Notes under the pieces: generated by a model
What the model was told of the DNA's origin: nothing
What the model saw: the letters and a program-made list of their open reading frames with translations, nothing else
Database searches by the model: none
Position numbers and translations under genes: made by a program
IMG/VR virus record: IMGVR_UViG_3300028284_000009
Coordinates: 1-53,903 of that record
DNA from: a virus
Direction: 5' to 3' (one strand)
Length of the DNA: 53,903 nucleotides
Shown here: positions 23,478-31,807 of the stretch, piece after piece
How positions within the stretch are numbered: the stretch's first letter is position 1
How the letters are laid out: each line of letters starts with the position of its first letter

Positions 23478-23675
23478 ATGAAAGGAAAAAACGGAATTGT
23501 AGGAGAAAATACTTTATGGGACGGACCATTAAGTCAAGAAGGTAGACCACACGGAAAAGGATCTAGCTCAGGATCTAAAGGTATGAAGTTAAAAGTAATG
23601 CAACCTTGTGGCTGTATTGGTGATTGTGGCTGTGCAGGATTGCAAGGGCCAATCACAGCAAGAGCTAAAGGATAA
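23478..23675 (+). CDS. small Gly/Cys-rich protein
   Basis: A 65-aa protein with a Gly/Ser-rich middle and a cysteine cluster CGCIGDCGC (about 44-52), which could bind a metal or form disulfides. It starts nine bases after the previous stop. Not recognised. Confidence 0.5.
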   Translation: MKGKNGIVGENTLWDGPLSQEGRPHGKGSSSGSKGMKLKVMQPCGCIGDCGCAGLQGPITARAKG

Positions 23676-23676
23676 G

Positions 23677-23838
23677 ATGTTTTGCATGGGAGACATAAAA
23701 CTATATATGGCAAATATGCTAACGTTAAGTGTAACTACGTTTACAAATATAGAAATGGGATTAAAAATCGTTTTATTGTTAGTAACTATAGGATACACTA
23801 TTAACAAGTGGCTAGAGTTAAAAAAATCAAAAAAGTAA
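23677..23838 (+). CDS. small membrane protein, holin-like candidate
   Basis: 53 aa from ATG at 23677 (MFCMGDIKLYMANM); a longer frame starting at 23608 would overlap the previous gene heavily. An amphipathic start leads to one hydrophobic helix (MGLKIVLLLVTIGYTINKW, about 29-47) and a Lys-rich tail. Similar proteins occur in marine phages. It could be a holin or part of an inner-membrane complex. Confidence 0.5.
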   Translation: MFCMGDIKLYMANMLTLSVTTFTNIEMGLKIVLLLVTIGYTINKWLELKKSKK

Positions 23839-24119
23839 TGGCATATATTCAACCAGATAGCTCCCCTTTTTTAAAGGTTAGAAAAACAACTAAAGGTAAA
23901 GGTAGAAACTTTTTATCAACAGAAGAAGGAGCAGGAATGACCTCTACTGGTGTTAAGAAGTACAGAAAAGAAAACCCTGGCAGTAAGTTGAAAACAGCCG
24001 TGACTGGAGATGTTAAACCTGGAAGTAAAGCTGCTAAAAGAAGAAAATCATTCTGCGCTAGATCTAAAGGCTGGGACGGTGAAAGAGGTAAAGCTGCTCG
24101 TAAAAGATGGAAATGCTAA
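23838..24119 (+). CDS. conserved basic marine-phage protein
   Basis: 93 aa from ATG at 23838, sharing a base with the previous stop. The pattern GAGMTSTGV.KYR..NPGSKLKTAVTG, then SKAAKRRKSFCARS.GW.GERGKAARKRW.C is found in many marine phages. Strongly basic, so possibly DNA- or RNA-binding in the virion. Function unknown. Confidence 0.65.
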   Translation: MAYIQPDSSPFLKVRKTTKGKGRNFLSTEEGAGMTSTGVKKYRKENPGSKLKTAVTGDVKPGSKAAKRRKSFCARSKGWDGERGKAARKRWKC

Positions 24120-24437
24120 ATGAGCTTTAAAATGAAGATGGGTAAATTGTCCATGGATAACACACCGATATACCAGATAGACGAAGAGGATGGTATTATG
24201 GGTAGAGCTAATAAGAACGGCTCTATCACACTAAATAAGAATCTAAGTCCATTAGAACAAGAAGATGTTATAAAACACGAGAAAGTGCACTTAGATCAGA
24301 TGGAGAGACTCGACTTAGATTATGACGACGAATACGTTTACTGGAAAGGTAAAAAATACCCTAGATCGAAGATGGAGGAAGGTGCTAAAAGTCTTCCGTG
24401 GGAGAAAGAAGCTTACAAAGCTAATAGATTAAAATAG
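24120..24437 (+). CDS. HExxH-containing small protein
   Basis: A 105-aa protein with HEKVH at 53-57 in a helix (EDVIKHEKVHLDQM), the zinc-binding HExxH motif of metallopeptidases, and an acidic segment with Asp and Glu that could give a third ligand. It is very short for a protease. It could be a virion maturation peptidase or a metal-binding protein without activity. The pairing of KHE and a following DQ is like gluzincins. Confidence 0.5.
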   Translation: MSFKMKMGKLSMDNTPIYQIDEEDGIMGRANKNGSITLNKNLSPLEQEDVIKHEKVHLDQMERLDLDYDDEYVYWKGKKYPRSKMEEGAKSLPWEKEAYKANRLK

Positions 24438-24440
24438 GCT

Positions 24441-24496
24441 TTATTTTTTATAGTTTTTTTGTTATATTAGACATTATAAACTTAAATTTAAATAAA
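24441..24496 (+). promoter_or_regulatory. host-like promoter for the exported protein
   Basis: The T-rich tract TTTATTTTTTATAG then TTTTTTTG is followed by TATATTAG (24463-24470), one base from the Bacteroidetes TAnnTTTG box, and an A/T-rich leader to the ATG at 24497. It is the clearest host-type promoter of the plus block. Confidence 0.4.
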
Positions 24497-24856
24497 ATGA
24501 AAAACTTATTATTAGTATTAGCCTTAACAACAACACTATTATCAAATGCTCAAGTAAACAAAATGGAAGGTTCTTGGGTTAGTGAAACATCATCGTACGT
24601 TATGACTATCATAACAAATGACTCTAAGCCAGTTAAAGTTTTTAATACTAGCTTCTTAGAAAATAAAGTAATAGAAGAAAACATTACAAGCAGCAACGCA
24701 ACATCATTTACAACTAAACTATACAACGCAGATAACAATTATTCTGTTAATGTTAAGTATGTTTTAAAGGATTCAAACACAATGTTATGTTACTACACTG
24801 GTGACTTAAACGAAACAATTACAGTTAAAAAGTTATCGCACTTTTACATAGAATAA
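24497..24856 (+). CDS. exported protein, possible moron
   Basis: A 119-aa protein with a signal peptide of flavobacterial type (MKNLLLVLALTTTLLSNAQ, cut after NAQ). The mature part is about 100 residues of beta strands (GSWVSETSSYVMTII, NVKYVLKD), like small lipocalin-like or similar beta-barrel proteins. It has its own promoter, so it may act as an exclusion or surface factor in the infected cell rather than in the virion. No family is recognised. Confidence 0.55.
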   Translation: MKNLLLVLALTTTLLSNAQVNKMEGSWVSETSSYVMTIITNDSKPVKVFNTSFLENKVIEENITSSNATSFTTKLYNADNNYSVNVKYVLKDSNTMLCYYTGDLNETITVKKLSHFYIE

Positions 24857-24881
24857 ATAAATAAATAAATAAACAATTATT

Positions 24882-25442
24882 ATGGCTTATCAGCAAAACC
24901 CAGGTAAAAACCCAATGAAGAAAACAGGTAGTGGAATTCCTTCTGCTTTACTACAGGTAGATCCAACAGATCCTGTTAAAAAGAAAAAAGATGAAAAATC
25001 AGGAGACAAACCTTTTGTTCCAGCAGGTGGGGATTACAATCGATCAATGACGCCAGCGCCTAAGCTAGACGGTAAAGACGCTACTAAGGATTCTTACTTA
25101 AAGTATCTACATAAACAAAACATAGCTATAGATAGTACTAATAACGCTGCTAGAGAAAGAACAATGACTAAAATAGGTTGGCCTAAAGTAGGTGATAAAT
25201 TTGGTAAACGTGGAGTTGTAAAGAGCATCGACTCTAAGACAGGAGACTACAGCATTAGACGACCGGGTAACTCTACTAAGAACCAAATGGTGTCAAGAAA
25301 AAATGTTCGTAGAGCTAGTACCCTTAAAGCGCGTGGTGAAGGCGAAATAAAACTAACGCCACAAGGTGGATCACACTATGACAAATACCCTAAAGGTAAA
25401 GTTCAAGTTGGAGGTTGGACACTAGGCGGTGGTAAAAAATAA
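24882..25442 (+). CDS. hypothetical basic protein
   Basis: A 186-aa protein, low complexity N-terminus, Lys-rich, then a segment WPKVGDKFGKRGVVKSIDSKTGDYSIRR that could be a small beta barrel (SH3-like). It ends GGWTLGGGKK. It lies 25 nt after the exported protein, with an A/T-rich leader, so it may be a separate translation unit. Role unknown. Confidence 0.45.
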   Translation: MAYQQNPGKNPMKKTGSGIPSALLQVDPTDPVKKKKDEKSGDKPFVPAGGDYNRSMTPAPKLDGKDATKDSYLKYLHKQNIAIDSTNNAARERTMTKIGWPKVGDKFGKRGVVKSIDSKTGDYSIRRPGNSTKNQMVSRKNVRRASTLKARGEGEIKLTPQGGSHYDKYPKGKVQVGGWTLGGGKK

Positions 25443-25444
25443 AG

Positions 25445-25843
25445 ATGAATAAAATATTCCAATGGCTTACAGGTGGCGTTATCAAGAATATTGGTAACGT
25501 CATTGATGAGCTTACTACTACTGAAGAAGAAAAACTTTTAATTAAGAAGCAGATTCAAGAAATACTAGAGAAAGCTGACAGCGATGCTCAAGCTCAAGTT
25601 ACAGATCGTTGGAAGTCAGATATGACTAGCGATAGCTTTCTGTCCAAGAACATACGCCCGCTTGTCTTAATATACTTAACTGTTATTTTTACTGTTTTAT
25701 CTTTCTTTGATGGTAACATTGGAGGCTTTGCTGTCGCGGAGCAATACGTACCAATTTTCCAATCATTGTTGATCACAGTGTATGGAGCTTACTTCGTAGG
25801 AAGGACTTGGGAAAAATCAAAAAGATCAAGTGATAATAAATAA
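25445..25843 (+). CDS. holin of the 3TM family
   Basis: A 132-aa protein matching the Holin_3TMs pattern: an N-terminal helix with EEEKLLIKKQIQ, then DSFLSKNIRPLVLIYLT, two hydrophobic helices (about 74-90 and 102-118) and a C-terminal GRTWEKSK. It would form inner-membrane pores that let the endolysin reach the cell wall. The endolysin itself is 27 kb further on in the same block. Confidence 0.7.
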   Translation: MNKIFQWLTGGVIKNIGNVIDELTTTEEEKLLIKKQIQEILEKADSDAQAQVTDRWKSDMTSDSFLSKNIRPLVLIYLTVIFTVLSFFDGNIGGFAVAEQYVPIFQSLLITVYGAYFVGRTWEKSKRSSDNK

Positions 25844-26107
25844 ATGAAAACAATTAAATTAAATCAAATGGAAAACAAGATCACAGCAGAAGAACTAAAA
25901 TTAGTTCAAGAGAACCAAGGAAAAATGACTCAAGCATTATCTCAAGTAGGTGTGTTAGAGACTCAAAAGCATGGTTTGATCGCTCACATTCAAGAGTTGA
26001 ACAAAGAAGTAGAAGACAACAAAAAAGTCTTAGAGGAGAAGTACGGAGCAATCAGTATCAACCTAGAGGACGGAAGCTTCGAAGAAATTAAGAAAGAAGA
26101 AGAGTAA
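25844..26107 (+). CDS. coiled-coil protein
   Basis: 87 aa from 25844; a start at the internal Met (25868) is also possible. It is a long amphipathic helix with LSQVGVLETQKHGLIAHIQELNKE and an acidic tail. Similar short coiled coils follow holins in marine phages (from memory). It may be a spanin-like or scaffold-like partner; not proven. Confidence 0.5.
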   Translation: MKTIKLNQMENKITAEELKLVQENQGKMTQALSQVGVLETQKHGLIAHIQELNKEVEDNKKVLEEKYGAISINLEDGSFEEIKKEEE

Positions 26108-26108
26108 G

Positions 26109-26336
26109 ATGTCATCTGTTATAAGAAAAATTAGTATAGGTTCTGATTACAAAACTGACGCAATGCATTATGCTGTTGGTCAGTCTGTTTATGGGGGTCA
26201 CGAAATATCTCACATACTACACGACGAATCTGATAACTCTTATAGCGTTCACATTAAGAAAAAAGACGAGGTAATGCCGTGGAAGAAGTTTAATTCTAAC
26301 ATGGCAGTATCTGTCGAATACGATCTAGCGTATTAA
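26109..26336 (+). CDS. conserved marine-phage hypothetical protein
   Basis: A 75-aa beta-rich protein (KISIGSDYKTDAMHYAVGQ, then SHILHDESDNSYSVHIKK). It belongs to a family often seen next to this point in marine phages, of unknown function. Its stop and the next start share a base (TAATG). Confidence 0.55.
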   Translation: MSSVIRKISIGSDYKTDAMHYAVGQSVYGGHEISHILHDESDNSYSVHIKKKDEVMPWKKFNSNMAVSVEYDLAY

Positions 26337-26962
26337 TGCAAAGTTTATTCAGCTTTATTGTAAAGCCTGTAAATAAAAGATATGACAACGAGGTTAAAGT
26401 TGGTAAAAAAACCCTCATAACTAACAGTCGTATAGAATCGTGGAAATCAATTAGTAACGAAGCAATTGTACTTGAGGTACCTAAAGCTTTTACCACTAAG
26501 ATACGTAAAGGTGACACTATAGTGATACATCACAACGTCTTTAGAAGATTCTATGATATTAGAGGCAATCAAAAAGATAGCAGATCAAAATTTATCGATG
26601 ATAAGTTTTTCTGTGATATAGACCAAGTTTATTTATATAAACAAGATGGTAAATGGAACGCTTTTGGAGATCGATGCTTTATAAATCCTATTTTAGATAA
26701 CGACGATTTAACGGCAGATAAAGAAAGAAAGCTTATAGGAATACTGAAATACGGTAATAGTTCCTTAGAAGCTATAGGAATCAATCCTGGTGATCTAGTT
26801 GGTTACACTCCTAATGGTGAGTTTGAATTTGTAATAGATAACGAGAGATTGTACTGTATGAAATCAAATGATATTGTAATTAAATATGAATACGAAGGAA
26901 ACGAAACTAAGTATAATCCAAGCTGGGCAAGCGGCAGTTCAAGAACTGATCAAAGTAGCTAA
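26336..26962 (+). CDS. tandem GroES-like protein
   Basis: A 208-aa protein. Residues 110-186 match GroES along its length: FGDRCFINPI (as in HDRVIVK), LIGILKYG (G-V-L type), INPGDLVGY (KVGDIVIF) and DNERLYCMKSNDIVIKYE (DNEEVLIMSESDILAI). Residues about 23-102 repeat this more weakly: IRKGDTIVIHHN and DDKFFCDIDQVYLYKQ. So it appears to be two fused GroES domains without a clear mobile loop. It may partner the phage GroEL or act alone in assembly. It overlaps the next gene by 77 nt. Confidence 0.6.
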   Translation: MQSLFSFIVKPVNKRYDNEVKVGKKTLITNSRIESWKSISNEAIVLEVPKAFTTKIRKGDTIVIHHNVFRRFYDIRGNQKDSRSKFIDDKFFCDIDQVYLYKQDGKWNAFGDRCFINPILDNDDLTADKERKLIGILKYGNSSLEAIGINPGDLVGYTPNGEFEFVIDNERLYCMKSNDIVIKYEYEGNETKYNPSWASGSSRTDQSS

Positions 26963-27161
26963 AGAAGCAATAGTCGACGGAGGAGAGGATATCTCAGCTG
27001 ATAGACTGAAAAACGCAGCTGCTACAAAAAAGCTTGCTATCTTTGATGCATTTGAAATATTAAAACGTATTGAAGAAGAAGAAGACTTGTTGAACGAAAA
27101 ACCAAAAGAAAAGAAAGAGAAAAAAGCTTTCAGTGGTTTTGCAGAAGGAAGATCTAAGTAA
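26886..27161 (+). CDS. candidate small terminase subunit
   Basis: A 91-aa protein just ahead of the large terminase, sharing one base with its start (TAATG). It is helical, with IIQAGQAAVQELIKVAKEAI (about 9-28) and a Lys/Glu-rich tail. Position, size and composition fit a small terminase, but no helix-turn-helix can be fixed by eye. It begins inside the previous gene in another frame. Confidence 0.45.
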   Translation: MNTKETKLSIIQAGQAAVQELIKVAKEAIVDGGEDISADRLKNAAATKKLAIFDAFEILKRIEEEEDLLNEKPKEKKEKKAFSGFAEGRSK

Positions 27162-29368
27162 TGTATAAGCAGAGTTTATACAGAATAGTACCTAACCATA
27201 TAAAATCTAGCGTCTTAAAGAAAAAGAACAAGCATAAGAAATGGGAGTATGGGTACAACGAAGAACACGACATGGTTGTCATCAGCAAGACTGGTGAAGT
27301 CGGTGAAGTATATGAGATACAAAATCTTAAAATAGCTTTACCTCTAGAAAATGACGTTGTTACTTTTGAGGGAAATAAATGGATGGCTCAGGAATATCCT
27401 AAAGAGCTCAAGGGGATAAAGACCATCTTTGATTGGAAGAATTATAAAGAAGACTTTAAAGAAGAATGGTATGAATTTATTGATCAAGAGTTTAAAAGAA
27501 GAGAACAAGGTTTTTGGTTTGTTAACAAGGACAAGCCTACTTATATTACTGGTACTCATTTTGTCTACTTGCAGTACTCCAAGATTGATATTGGGAAGCC
27601 AGACTTTAGAGAATCAAACAGATTATTCTTCATATTCTGGGAAGCTTGCAAAGCAGACGGCCGTTGTTATGGAATGTCATATCTCAAGAACAGAAGGTCA
27701 GGTTTTTCGTTCATGGCTTCAGCTGAGACCGTTAACATGGCAACAATATCGTCCGACGCACGGTTTGGAATTCTGTCCAAATCTGGAGCCGATGCAAAGA
27801 AAATGTTCACAGATAAAGTGGTACCTATCAGCGTTAATTACCCGTTCTTCTTCAAACCGATACAAGACGGTATGGACAGGCCCAAAACGGAGATTGCCTA
27901 TCGTGTCCCCGCGTCAAAGCTTACAAGAAGATCCATCACCGAAACCGTTAGGCCCGAGAGTCTTGACGGTCTTGATACCACCGTCGATTGGAAAAACACC
28001 GGTGATAACGCATACGATGGAGAAAAACTAAGACTACTAGTACACGACGAGAGTGGAAAGTGGGAAAGACCGAACAACATATTAAATAACTGGCGAGTTA
28101 CAAAAACGTGTTTAAGATTAGGTTCTAGAATTATTGGAAAGTGTATGATGGGTTCGACCTCAAACGCTTTAGACAAAGGTGGTGCTAATTTTAAAAAACT
28201 ATATAACAATTCAGATGTCACTAAAAGAAACAGCAACGGGCAGACTAGCTCAGGACTATATTCTTTGTTCATACCTATGGAATGGAATTACGAAGGATAC
28301 ATTGATTCTTATGGATTTCCTGTATTCGAAAACCCGAAAGAAAAAGTAGTAGATGCTTTTGGTGATGAAATAAAAATAGGTGTATTAGAGTACTGGAAAA
28401 ATGAAGTAGAAGGATTAAAAGATGACCAAGATGGTTTAAACGAATTCTACAGACAATTTCCTAGAACTACTGAACACGCTTTTAGAGATGAAGCTAAAGA
28501 ATCTTTATTTAATCTAACTAAAATATACGAGCAAATAGATCACAATGCTGATCTCAATAACATAGCTTCTGTTACTATTGGTAGTTTCCAATGGGAGAAC
28601 GGAGTTAGAGATTCTAAAGTTATGTTTATGCCAAATAAGGACGGTAACTTCAGAATATCTTGGGTTCCACCTTATAATCTACAGAATCGTGTAATAGTAA
28701 AGAATGGAACAAAGTATCCAGGTAACGATCACTGTGGAGCATTTGGTTGTGATAGCTATGATATATCAGGCACGGTTGATGGTAGAGGTTCTAATGGATC
28801 TCTTCACGGGTTAACTAAGTTTAGTATGGAAGACGTGCCACCTAATCATTTCTTTTTAGAATATATAGCTAGACCTCAGACGGCTGAGATATTTTTTGAA
28901 GATGTTTTAATGGCTTGCGTATTTTACGGAATGCCTTTGTTATGCGAAAACAATAAACCTAGATTATTATATCATTTCAAAAGAAGAGGTTATAGAGGTT
29001 TTTCAATGAATAGACCTGATAAGGTTTGGAACAAGCTATCTATCACAGAAAAAGACATTGGAGGAATACCTAACTCCAGCGAGGATATCAAGCAAGCGCA
29101 TGCTTCAGCTATTGAAACATATATAAACACAAGCGTTGGCTCTACGGAGGACGGGTTTGGTGATATGTACTTTCAAAGAACGCTAGAAGATTGGGCTAGA
29201 TTCAATATCAACAATAGAACAAAACACGATGCATCTATAAGCTCTGGACTAGCTTTAATGGCTTGCAATAAGAACAGATACATACCAACAGCTAAGAAGG
29301 AATACAAGGCAATAAACTTAGGTATAAAAAAATATGATAACACCGGTTCATCATCAAAAATTATTTAA
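27161..29368 (+). CDS. terL: terminase large subunit, crAss-like
   Basis: A 735-aa DNA-packaging ATPase and nuclease. The ATP loop is a variant: YLKNRRSGFSF (174-184), where a P-loop normally has GKS/T; the same variant is recalled in crAss-like terminases. Walker B is LRLLVHDE (290-297), coupling motif GST (331-333). The nuclease part has CDSYD (529-533) and an acidic residue E595. Segment GDAKK-like GADAKKMFTDKVVP and NNILNNWRVTKTCLRLGS are typical of this family. It pumps DNA into the head through the portal. The part around 27655-28020 has GC of about 50 % against 37 % nearby. Confidence 0.85.
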   Translation: MYKQSLYRIVPNHIKSSVLKKKNKHKKWEYGYNEEHDMVVISKTGEVGEVYEIQNLKIALPLENDVVTFEGNKWMAQEYPKELKGIKTIFDWKNYKEDFKEEWYEFIDQEFKRREQGFWFVNKDKPTYITGTHFVYLQYSKIDIGKPDFRESNRLFFIFWEACKADGRCYGMSYLKNRRSGFSFMASAETVNMATISSDARFGILSKSGADAKKMFTDKVVPISVNYPFFFKPIQDGMDRPKTEIAYRVPASKLTRRSITETVRPESLDGLDTTVDWKNTGDNAYDGEKLRLLVHDESGKWERPNNILNNWRVTKTCLRLGSRIIGKCMMGSTSNALDKGGANFKKLYNNSDVTKRNSNGQTSSGLYSLFIPMEWNYEGYIDSYGFPVFENPKEKVVDAFGDEIKIGVLEYWKNEVEGLKDDQDGLNEFYRQFPRTTEHAFRDEAKESLFNLTKIYEQIDHNADLNNIASVTIGSFQWENGVRDSKVMFMPNKDGNFRISWVPPYNLQNRVIVKNGTKYPGNDHCGAFGCDSYDISGTVDGRGSNGSLHGLTKFSMEDVPPNHFFLEYIARPQTAEIFFEDVLMACVFYGMPLLCENNKPRLLYHFKRRGYRGFSMNRPDKVWNKLSITEKDIGGIPNSSEDIKQAHASAIETYINTSVGSTEDGFGDMYFQRTLEDWARFNINNRTKHDASISSGLALMACNKNRYIPTAKKEYKAINLGIKKYDNTGSSSKII

Positions 29369-29371
29369 TAA

Positions 29372-31777
29372 ATGAAGATACAGACTAACACTAATAGTTC
29401 ATTTCCTAACCAAGTGGTTAGCGACGAAGTAAAAGCTAGCCTAGAGTACGGTGAGCAAGTCGCTAGAGCGATTGAAGGAGAATGGTTTCAAGAAGGTAGG
29501 TCTGGTAACAGATACGTTCAAAGTTATAGTAATTTTCATCAGTTGAGATTATACGCTCGTGGAGAGCAAAGTGTTCAAAAATATAAAGATGAATTATCCA
29601 TAAACGGTGATTTATCTTATCTTAATTTAGACTGGACACCTGTTCCAGTTATCTCTAAGTTCGTAGATATAGTAGCTAATGGAATGAGCAACAAATCTTA
29701 CGATATATCAACAGTAGCTCAAGATCCTTTTTCAATAAAAAATAAAACTGATTACGCTAAAGCTATAGAAAGCGACATGGCTAATAGACAAGCTTTGGCT
29801 GATATACAAGAGGTTACGGGCAAGGATATGTCGTTGACTCAAAACATGGTAGAGTTACCGGATTCAAAAGATGAGTTGGATATTCACATGCAAATGTCTT
29901 TTAAGCAGAATGTTGAAATTGCTGAAGAAGAAGTTATAAACAACGTATTAGAGTACAACAAGTACAATCAAACTAAAAAGAGATTAGCTACTGATTTAAC
30001 AGTGCTTGGTATTGCCGCTTGTAAGACAAGGTTTGATAAAACAGAAGGTATAAAAATTGATTATGTTGATCCAGCTTATATGGTTTACTCATATACTGAG
30101 GACCCTAACTTTGAAGACGTATACTATGTTGGAGAAGTAAAAGCTATAACAATACCAGAACTTAAGAAACAGTTTCCAGACCTTCCTGAAGAAGAATTAG
30201 AGAAGATACAGAAAATGCCAGGTAATTCCCAGTTTGTAACTGGTTGGGGTAATTACGATGAAAACACTGTTCAAGTAATGTACTTTGAGTATAAAACTTA
30301 TATGAACCAAGTTTTTAAGATAAAGAAAACTGATCAAGGTCTAGAGAAAACATTAGAAAAAACAGACGAATTCAATCCACCACCTAATGATAACTTTGAT
30401 AGAGTATATAGGACCATAGAGGTTTTGTACACTGGCGCAAAAGTATTAGGTAACAATTTCATGTTAGAGTGGAAGATGGCTGAGAACATGACTAGGCCAA
30501 TTGCTGATACTACGAAGGTAGAAATGAATTACTGCATTACAGCTCCTAAAATGTATAAAGGACGTATAGAGTCTATAGTTAGTAGGATAACTGGATTTGC
30601 TGATATGATTCAGCTTACCCACTTGAAACTTCAACAGGTAATGTCTAGGATAGTTCCTGACGGTGTTTTCTTAGATATGGATGGTTTAGCTGAAGTTGAT
30701 TTAGGTAACGGAACTAATTACAATCCAGCAGAAGCTCTTAATATGTATTTTCAAACTGGATCTGTGGTTGGTAGATCATTGACTCAAGAAGGAGGTATGA
30801 ACGCAGGTAAGGTGCCTATTCAAGAACTATCAACATCTTCAGGCCAAGCTAAGATACAAAGTTTAATTGGTACTTATCAGTACTACTTACAGATGATTCG
30901 TGACGTAACTGGATTAAACGAAGCTAGAGATGGAAGTGCTCCAGATAAAGATGCTTTAGTTGGATTGCAAAAGCTAGCGGTAAACGCTTCTAACACAGCC
31001 ACTAAGCACTTAATGGATTCGTTGTTATACATCACACTTAGAATGTGTGAAAACATAAGTCTAAAGGTAGCTGATATATTACAGAATCCACTTACCGAGA
31101 ACTCGTTAACAAACTCTATTAGTAAATTTAATAAAGAGACATTGATAGAGCTTAGAAATCTACAGCTGCATGATTTTGGTATATTTTTAGAAATGGAACC
31201 AGAGCAAGAGGAGAAAGCTTTACTAGAACAAAACGTTCAAATGGCTTTACAAACAGGTGCCATCGCTTTGTCAGATGCGATTGATATCAGAGAAATAAAG
31301 AACACTAAGCTAGCTAACCAGTTTTTGAAACTTAGACAACGTCAGAAAATAGAAAGAGAACAAGCAGCTCAGCAGCAAAACATACAGGCTCAAGCGCAGG
31401 CTAATGCTGAATCCGCTGAAAAAGCAGCTATGTTTGAAGTGCAAAAGCAACAAGCTTTAACTCAAGAGAAAGTTAGTATAGAGCAAGCTAAGTCTCAATT
31501 CGAGATACAAAGAATGCAAACGGAAGCTCAAATCAAAAGAGAGTTAATGGCTGAAGAATTTGGATATCAAATGCAGCTAGCGCAGGCTAGGATACAAGCA
31601 GAGTCTTCTAAAGATAAAGAAATTGAAGATAGAAAAGATAAAAGAGTAAAAATACAAGGAACACAGCAATCAGAGCTAATAGACCAAAGACAAAATGATC
31701 TATTACCAAAAAACTTTGAATCCGCTGGAAACGATAATTTAGATGGGTTTGGATTAGAACAATTTGGGCCTAGCTAG
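29372..31777 (+). CDS. portal protein
   Basis: An 801-aa protein three bases after terL. The N-terminal YARGEQSVQKYKDELS then LNLDWTPVPVISKFVD matches portal proteins of crAss-like and other marine podoviruses. The C-terminal 130 residues are Gln/Ala/Glu-rich coiled coil (about 645-765), the barrel or scaffold-contact region. It forms the 12-subunit ring at one vertex for DNA entry. The size agrees with the family (about 800). Confidence 0.75.
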   Translation: MKIQTNTNSSFPNQVVSDEVKASLEYGEQVARAIEGEWFQEGRSGNRYVQSYSNFHQLRLYARGEQSVQKYKDELSINGDLSYLNLDWTPVPVISKFVDIVANGMSNKSYDISTVAQDPFSIKNKTDYAKAIESDMANRQALADIQEVTGKDMSLTQNMVELPDSKDELDIHMQMSFKQNVEIAEEEVINNVLEYNKYNQTKKRLATDLTVLGIAACKTRFDKTEGIKIDYVDPAYMVYSYTEDPNFEDVYYVGEVKAITIPELKKQFPDLPEEELEKIQKMPGNSQFVTGWGNYDENTVQVMYFEYKTYMNQVFKIKKTDQGLEKTLEKTDEFNPPPNDNFDRVYRTIEVLYTGAKVLGNNFMLEWKMAENMTRPIADTTKVEMNYCITAPKMYKGRIESIVSRITGFADMIQLTHLKLQQVMSRIVPDGVFLDMDGLAEVDLGNGTNYNPAEALNMYFQTGSVVGRSLTQEGGMNAGKVPIQELSTSSGQAKIQSLIGTYQYYLQMIRDVTGLNEARDGSAPDKDALVGLQKLAVNASNTATKHLMDSLLYITLRMCENISLKVADILQNPLTENSLTNSISKFNKETLIELRNLQLHDFGIFLEMEPEQEEKALLEQNVQMALQTGAIALSDAIDIREIKNTKLANQFLKLRQRQKIEREQAAQQQNIQAQAQANAESAEKAAMFEVQKQQALTQEKVSIEQAKSQFEIQRMQTEAQIKRELMAEEFGYQMQLAQARIQAESSKDKEIEDRKDKRVKIQGTQQSELIDQRQNDLLPKNFESAGNDNLDGFGLEQFGPS

Positions 31778-31807
31778 TATTTATTAATTATTTAATCATA
31801 TTATATT

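Noticed and set aside
27429-28272. A 200-codon plus-strand frame and a 124-codon minus-strand frame inside terL
   Set aside because: They are open because of the unusual GC and codon use in that part of terL; products are low-complexity with no leader sequence.
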